From Paraglomus occultum (Eukaryota > Glomeromycota > Glomeromycetes > Paraglomerales > Paraglomeraceae), in NCBI GenBank assembly GCA_910592205.1, contig CAJVPJ010000490.1, forward strand, positions 1 to 23,623: DNA of 23,623 nucleotides, given 5' to 3'. Positions 19,570-23,623 of this stretch are shown here, piece after piece. The translations under genes and the position numbers were made by a program. How positions within the stretch are numbered: position 1 is the first letter of the stretch; each line of letters opens with the position of its first letter. The notes beneath the pieces were generated by a model. It was not told the origin of the DNA, searched no databases, and saw nothing but the letters and a program-made list of their open reading frames with translations.

Positions 19570-20202
19570 TATTATTATTTCAAGAGAATTTGGTTTTGAC
19601 GATCTGGTGCGCCACAGCTGCTATTTATCGAACATGTCCCTAATATCGCGAATATAAAATACAGCAACCAATTTTATGCAACAGCGAATATCGTACATGT
19701 TTATCTTTTCTGTGTTGTATTATGCTTCCTGGGATATTTCTAAGCAAAGTTCAAATGTGAGAACATACGACTTCTCTGGCATAGCGCTGGTGTCAATAGT
19801 ATTATTGTATTAATAAAATAGTGCAATTGGTAGTAAAGTTAGTTAATGACTCGTCTGTAAATATTAAACAAACTCATTTACCAAAAGCTGTGACGACTAA
19901 TAAACTAACAGTAATAGTGGTATTCTTATCGAAAATCAAGCCTTTATTGTGAAATGCAATTTAGTTCCCGTTTGCCTTGCCTTTAAGTTGTTTGTAGACT
20001 CAAGCTCAGCAACATAAATTTCAGTGTAGATAATTTGCAATGACATCTACTATTCAGTCTAGACGAGTAATTATGTTTTATTGTAATGTGATGTAATGTA
20101 TTAATATGTGTCGATTTATGCTATCAGAAAGTGATAAATTAATCTGAACAATTAATGTTCTAATATAAATACAGCAACCCAACTTTGATGTATTGTACAT
20201 GT
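19570..20202. other. AT-rich gap, 3' side of the wall-protein gene
   Basis: No coding region, RNA or element end recognised. It includes the 3' flank of the minus-strand wall-protein gene. Confidence 0.4.
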
Positions 20203-21090
20203 TTAGAGTTGATTCAACAGATAATATAGTAGCGGAGTCATTGTCAACACCATGGAAGAAAACATAGGTGTCCTAATGTTATTAGAAGCACTAGGAAAGT
20301 TGCCATTGCCACTGCCGCCGGTGCCAGAACCAGTATTAGTGCTACCGCCGGTGCCAGAACCAGTATTAGTGCTACCGCCGGTGCCAGAACCAGTATTAGT
20401 GCTACCGCCGGTGCTAGAACCGCCAGTGCCAGAACCAGTATTAGTGCTACTGCCGGTGCCAGAACCACCAGTGGTTGTTGTAGTATTACCAGTGCTACCG
20501 CCAGTGCCAGAACCACCGGTGGTTGTAGTAGTATTACCAGTTCCAGTTCCACCAGTCCCAGTTCCACCAGTCCCAGTTCCACCAGTCCCAGTTCCACCAG
20601 TTCCAGTTCCTCCAGTTCCAGTACCAGCACCAGCGCCTCCACCGGTACCACCTCCACCAGCACCTCCTCCAGCACCTCCTCCAGTAGTACCTCCACCAGC
20701 TCCTCCACCGCCTCCTCCAGTAGTACCTCCACCAGCTCCTCCACCGCCTCCTCCAGTGGGTAGAGCACATGTGAAATCAGCCGTGCAAACGTGGTTGGGA
20801 TCACAACAACCCACACCACAAGGTATGTCCACACTAGTACAAGGAATGTCACAACCCGTAGCAGTGCATGTAACGCCTATAGGACAACATCCGTTGACGT
20901 TAGGACATGGAGCATCATTCGGATCTTGACAACCGCCGACTTTTGATAGATGTCCATAGTTGCCAAAGCCGTCGTCGCCACTGAAACCCCTCGTGTCGAG
21001 AGTGAAATTTGTAGCCGTCCGTGCTCGAAAAGTTGTACCGGAAGCGAGGGTTATACCGCTGAATAAAAGTATGTACGCGAAGCTTTTCAT
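20203..21090 (-). CDS. Secreted Cys-rich, Gly/Thr-rich GPI-type cell wall protein
   Basis: A single exon of 295 aa. A signal peptide (SFAYILLFSGITLASG) is followed by a Cys-rich domain at residues 54-108 with 12 cysteines, including two CC pairs in similar settings (NGCCPIGVTC and VGCCDPNHVC), suggesting an internally duplicated disulfide-bonded fold. Then comes a low-complexity Gly/Thr/Ser/Asn stalk at about 113-265 (GGGGGGAGGGTTGG, GTGTG repeats, NTGSGTGGST repeats), a likely O-glycosylated spacer. The C-terminus is hydrophobic (MFSSMVLTMTPLLYYLLNQL) after small residues, as in GPI-anchor signals. It therefore probably sits at the plasma membrane or is linked to the cell wall. The precise family is not recognised. 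The long antisense Pro/Val frame across it is only a by-product of the repeats. Start chosen at 21090, which gives the complete signal peptide. Confidence 0.8.
   Translation of the reverse strand: MKSFAYILLFSGITLASGTTFRARTATNFTLDTRGFSGDDGFGNYGHLSKVGGCQDPNDAPCPNVNGCCPIGVTCTATGCDIPCTSVDIPCGVGCCDPNHVCTADFTCALPTGGGGGGAGGGTTGGGGGGAGGGTTGGGAGGGAGGGGTGGGAGAGTGTGGTGTGGTGTGGTGTGGTGTGGTGTGNTTTTTGGSGTGGSTGNTTTTTGGSGTGSSTNTGSGTGGSSTGGSTNTGSGTGGSTNTGSGTGGSTNTGSGTGGSGNGNFPSASNNIRTPMFSSMVLTMTPLLYYLLNQL
20311..20465. repeat. 30-bp tandem repeat array in wall-protein gene
   Basis: Near-identical 30-bp units (for example 20341-20370 and 20371-20400) plus partial units. They encode a 10-residue Ser-Thr-Asn-Thr-Gly-Ser-Gly-Thr-Gly-Gly repeat on the minus strand. 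A multiple of 3, so copy-number change keeps the frame. Confidence 0.85.
20536..20625. repeat. 15-bp tandem repeat array in wall-protein gene
   Basis: Six units of 15 bp (accagtcccagttcc-like), encoding GTGTG-type pentapeptides on the minus strand. Frame-preserving. Confidence 0.85.
20682..20753. repeat. 36-bp duplication in wall-protein gene
   Basis: Two copies of a 36-bp unit beginning cagtagtacctccaccagct, encoding a 12-residue Gly/Ala/Thr repeat on the minus strand. Frame-preserving. Confidence 0.75.
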
Positions 21091-21355
21091 GTTGAAAATT
21101 TTAAGTGAGGGAAAGCTTGGATGGGTGGGGTAAAAAATGCGAATGTAATGAGATGTTGGAAGAACATGTTCGAGTGTGCAGCAGGGTATTTAACTGTTAT
21201 GTGGAGACCTGCGCCGCGATCTGTTTTTATTATAAAGAAAACAATGTAATGCAGAGGGGTTTTTAATTTGCTGATCAAAGATTCCAATTAGTTGACTCGC
21301 GTTTTTGGATTTCTGGGGATTCAGGCATTGTTACAACCTTATTGTATGCACGCAT
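21091..21355 (-). promoter_or_regulatory. Upstream region of wall-protein gene
   Basis: The 265 bp before the minus-strand wall-protein start. It contains a short A/T-rich box (minus-strand TTAAATAC near 21190) about 100 bp upstream. No named regulatory site is supported. Confidence 0.25.
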
Positions 21356-21927
21356 TTATGAAATCATCTTAATAGGGAAATGAGAATTGTGGCTGACACA
21401 CTTTATTTCTGATTGGGGAAGAATTAATACCTTATGCCTTAATACAGTAATGAGTGATGTATAAATGCAGATCTTATTTTGATTTTGCAAATAGCGCACG
21501 GTTTTTAGGACAACGATTAGTGACATATGCATATTTGAGGCGAAAAATTCGGAGGGTTTGGATTTGACTGGTTGCATGCTATCACACGACGTTAATATGC
21601 TTATACGGAGTACATGTTGCGGGGTTTTGCCCTTACAAGGCATAATTAGGAACGTATTCCCTATAATATTGGCTTCTCTCATTGATATTTCGAGCTGCGA
21701 CGACATCGCATCTGCGATTTGGTTGATTTGTTATCTACCACACATAAGAGAGCATCAATGTCCTGTAAATCTTCTGTACCGTTTGTAGTAATGTCTTTTT
21801 GTAAAGTGTATACAGCCCCTTTCAGACCGTTTGATAATAATACACAAATTTTACTGCCAAGAAAAATTGTCTAACCAAAAACAACTATCGGTTTACTTTT
21901 AGCGCAGAGAACTGAAACCTTTGGGAA
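21356..21927 (-). pseudogene. Decayed gene, family unknown
   Basis: On the minus strand a frame from 21927 reads PKVSVLCAKSKPIVVFG, a TAG (21873-21871), then TIFLGSKICVLLSNGLKG, AVYTLQKDITTNGTEDLQDI and DALLCVVDNKSTKSQ to about 21720. The protein then continues in another frame from 21727: QINQIADAMSSQLEISMREA, NIIGNTFLIMPCKGKTPQHV, LRISILTSCDSMQPVKSKPS, ending at 21356. One nonsense codon (TAG, explainable as CAG to TAG) and one frame change separate otherwise protein-like pieces. I do not recognise the family. A reverse-direction 76-codon frame overlaps and is considered a shadow. Confidence 0.45.
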
Positions 21928-23002
21928 TTATATTAGTGAGCGAATATAAATCGTGCTATATGAACATGAAACATTAATCACGTCTGTGGATTTTAGCCTT
22001 GATGCGCCACGATCTCCCGGGTTTGTTGTTTACAATGTTTGCTCTGCACACACTGTATGTGTGCCGTAACTTGACGTTTTTTAGAGCTCAAATTATTGAA
22101 CCAAGTTTCTTCATCGGATCATACTGTACAATATTGCAATATAAAAAAGATTACAGTACAATCTATTACCAAAAACAACAGAGTATAAATACTTGAACTG
22201 GTGAGGGCTTGGCGCAATAATTCTACTGGTAAATGTTTTCAATTCTGTAATACACAGTTGAAACGAGGAGATTCTTTATTTTTACGGACTCCTTATATCC
22301 AGGTTTTCTTCATCCTATACAATTAAAACAACGTGTAAGCAATTATTACATCTGCACTGTACTAATTTTAACTGCTTTGTTGTACAAGTTACCCGATATT
22401 TACAACAGCTAATATGCCAAGCTTTGGTATATTTTCTTTTACCGAAATCCAGATATACAGAAATGGTTAAGACAACAGCAACTAGTAAATTTCGATGATA
22501 TTATGTTTCTGTTTATTTATATCAAAAAATGTAACGGAAACAAAAATAACGAAAAAACAATCTAATCTAACTTAGCATGATTCCTAATATTCGACTACAG
22601 TACGCTATATACCGAGAGCAACTGAGAAGTTTCAATAGTGAATATTTCATACCGTATGAGTTCTTCACATTACACATGGCTTCATATAAGACCCGTTTGT
22701 ACCAGTACCCACGTCAATCAAGGCGTTATTATTAACATGCTCCGAACCAGCGTATCAGACTCTGGTACATACATACTGGTATAAGAAAACGAGTTTCGCT
22801 CATAATCAAGATATCATACGTTGATTAATAGTATTTTTCAGGCCGACCATTACTTTCAGCAGTCTAAAAAGGGTTGAATTTCACACGAATGAGGATTTGA
22901 GTTGCTGCTTATGAATAAAAGCCCAGCATTCGTAGGCGACATTTTGTCTAGCTTTGAAATACACACGTTCCTAGTTCTAGTTTAAAATAATTGTTTGTAT
23001 TA
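21928..23002. other. AT-rich gap, no gene accepted
   Basis: Nothing firm. A 65-codon + frame at 21999-22196 has no convincing composition. Near 22911 the sequence atgaataaaagccc matches the subterminal motif of the MITE at 19250-19567 and is probably a relic of that family. A short minus-strand reading near 22740-22670 (NNNALIDVGTGTNGSYM) is noted without support. Confidence 0.35.
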
Positions 23003-23623
23003 CAGTCGACCCTCTCTAATATCAACCTCACGGACCGGGGGTGGATATCATTGGGGATAATGACGTCATCTGTAATATTATATACGATACTCGTGTTTAA
23101 ACTTTATTTATAATAAAAACCCCACATTAACATATTATTATTAAACTAAATCAATTTGTTCACCTCTTTATGAATTGTAAACGAAAAAATCTGTTAATTT
23201 TTTTGTTGCCTCGCCTCGTATATATTCGATTGAATACGACGCAACAGACTTTGTAATCTTGGTATGTCTTGCTCTTCTACGAATTTGGCGGAGTCTTTAT
23301 ACAGCACGATATTCAAATCATTTACTATTATATAATGCGATGGCATATGAAATGATTACGAAAATATATGTAACTTATGTTCAATTTTTCCACTTTTTAG
23401 TAATCTGTTTACACTTTAGTACACAATAGGACGCAAATCATATTATAAAAGAGACATTGCGTAGTTAATAAGTAATATTGTAGATCAGAATTTAAAATTT
23501 AAAATACTAATTTATATTGATGTATCAGCGAGGTACATTTAATTAGGAATAAAATCCGATTATGTGTTGATAGGGATATCAACGGGGTATGATATCAAAA
23601 ATTGATATATGCGGGAGAATTTA
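23003..23623 (-). mobile_element. Pogo/Tigger-like DNA transposon fragment, runs off the window
   Basis: It begins after a TA with CAGTCGACCCTCTCTAATAT, a terminal sequence typical of pogo/Tigger/jerky-type elements, followed by a second inner motif (GGATATCATTGGGGATAATG). On the minus strand, 23358-23194 reads DSAKFVEEQDIPRLQSLLRR then IQSNIYEARQQKN and a TAA (23196-23194), resembling the C-terminal end of DDE transposases of this group. The last 60 bp (GATATCAACGGGGTATGATA) echo the inner motif of the left end, so the right terminus may lie just outside the window. With only a C-terminal remnant of transposase it would be non-autonomous. Confidence 0.5.

Noticed and set aside
20252-20929. 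225-codon plus-strand Pro/Val-rich frame.
   Set aside because: It is the exact antisense of the Gly/Thr repeat region of the wall-protein gene, which has a signal peptide, Cys-rich head and GPI-like tail on the minus strand.

Overview
The window looks like nuclear DNA of an AT-rich, intron-containing filamentous fungus. Three multi-exon genes have GT-AG introns of 69-209 bp, mostly with GTAAGT/GTATGT/GTGAGT donors. The best overall guess is an arbuscular mycorrhizal (Glomeromycotina) or related Mucoromycota fungus. This is an inference from three things together: high AT content with many decayed repeats, a relic of a eukaryotic TnpB (Fanzor-like) gene, and a pseudogene that only reads well when UGA is taken as Trp. 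The last is the code of Mycoplasma-like bacteria, and Mycoplasma-related endobacteria are known residents of these fungi.

Layout. 1-2000 holds decayed or very small coding pieces on the + strand: a 107-aa frame, a coiled-coil piece, and an exon pair with a clear intron and an 8-bp tandem repeat. 2564-2827 is another decayed coding stretch. 2872-3950 is the most unusual object: a broken, bacterial-style tandem HIT-like gene with a C-terminal membrane segment, five in-frame UGA codons and three frame changes. Further decayed frames follow to about 4555. A diverged repeat family (2706, 4446, 5117, 5264) surrounds it. 5491-8110 (+) is a complete six-exon carnitine O-acetyltransferase ending in the peroxisomal signal AKL. 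9537-12337 (+) is a complete six-exon secreted M36 metalloprotease (fungalysin). Convergent to it, 13047-16310 (-) is a complete eight-exon Hsp104/ClpB disaggregase. Directly upstream of Hsp104 on the same strand, about 16690-17195, is a broken TnpB/Fanzor-like gene with a recognisable N-terminal helix-turn-helix and a C-terminal zinc ribbon. 17.9-18.3 kb contains termini-like repeats of pogo/Tigger-type elements, and 19250-19567 is a 318-bp MITE flanked by TA. 20203-21090 (-) encodes a secreted, probably GPI-anchored, Cys-rich and Gly/Thr-rich wall protein with three tandem repeat arrays. 21356-21927 (-) is a decayed unrecognised gene. From 23003 to the right edge lies a pogo/Tigger-like element fragment with a transposase C-terminus.

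The intact genes do not form a pathway. They are housekeeping or secretory genes: acetyl-carnitine shuttle, protein disaggregation, secreted proteolysis and cell wall. They are separated by mobile-element debris. The genes to trust are carnitine acetyltransferase, fungalysin, Hsp104 and the wall protein. The observations most worth a second look are the UGA-rich HIT pseudogene and the TnpB/Fanzor relic in the Hsp104 upstream region. No tRNA, rRNA, CRISPR array or bacterial operon was seen.
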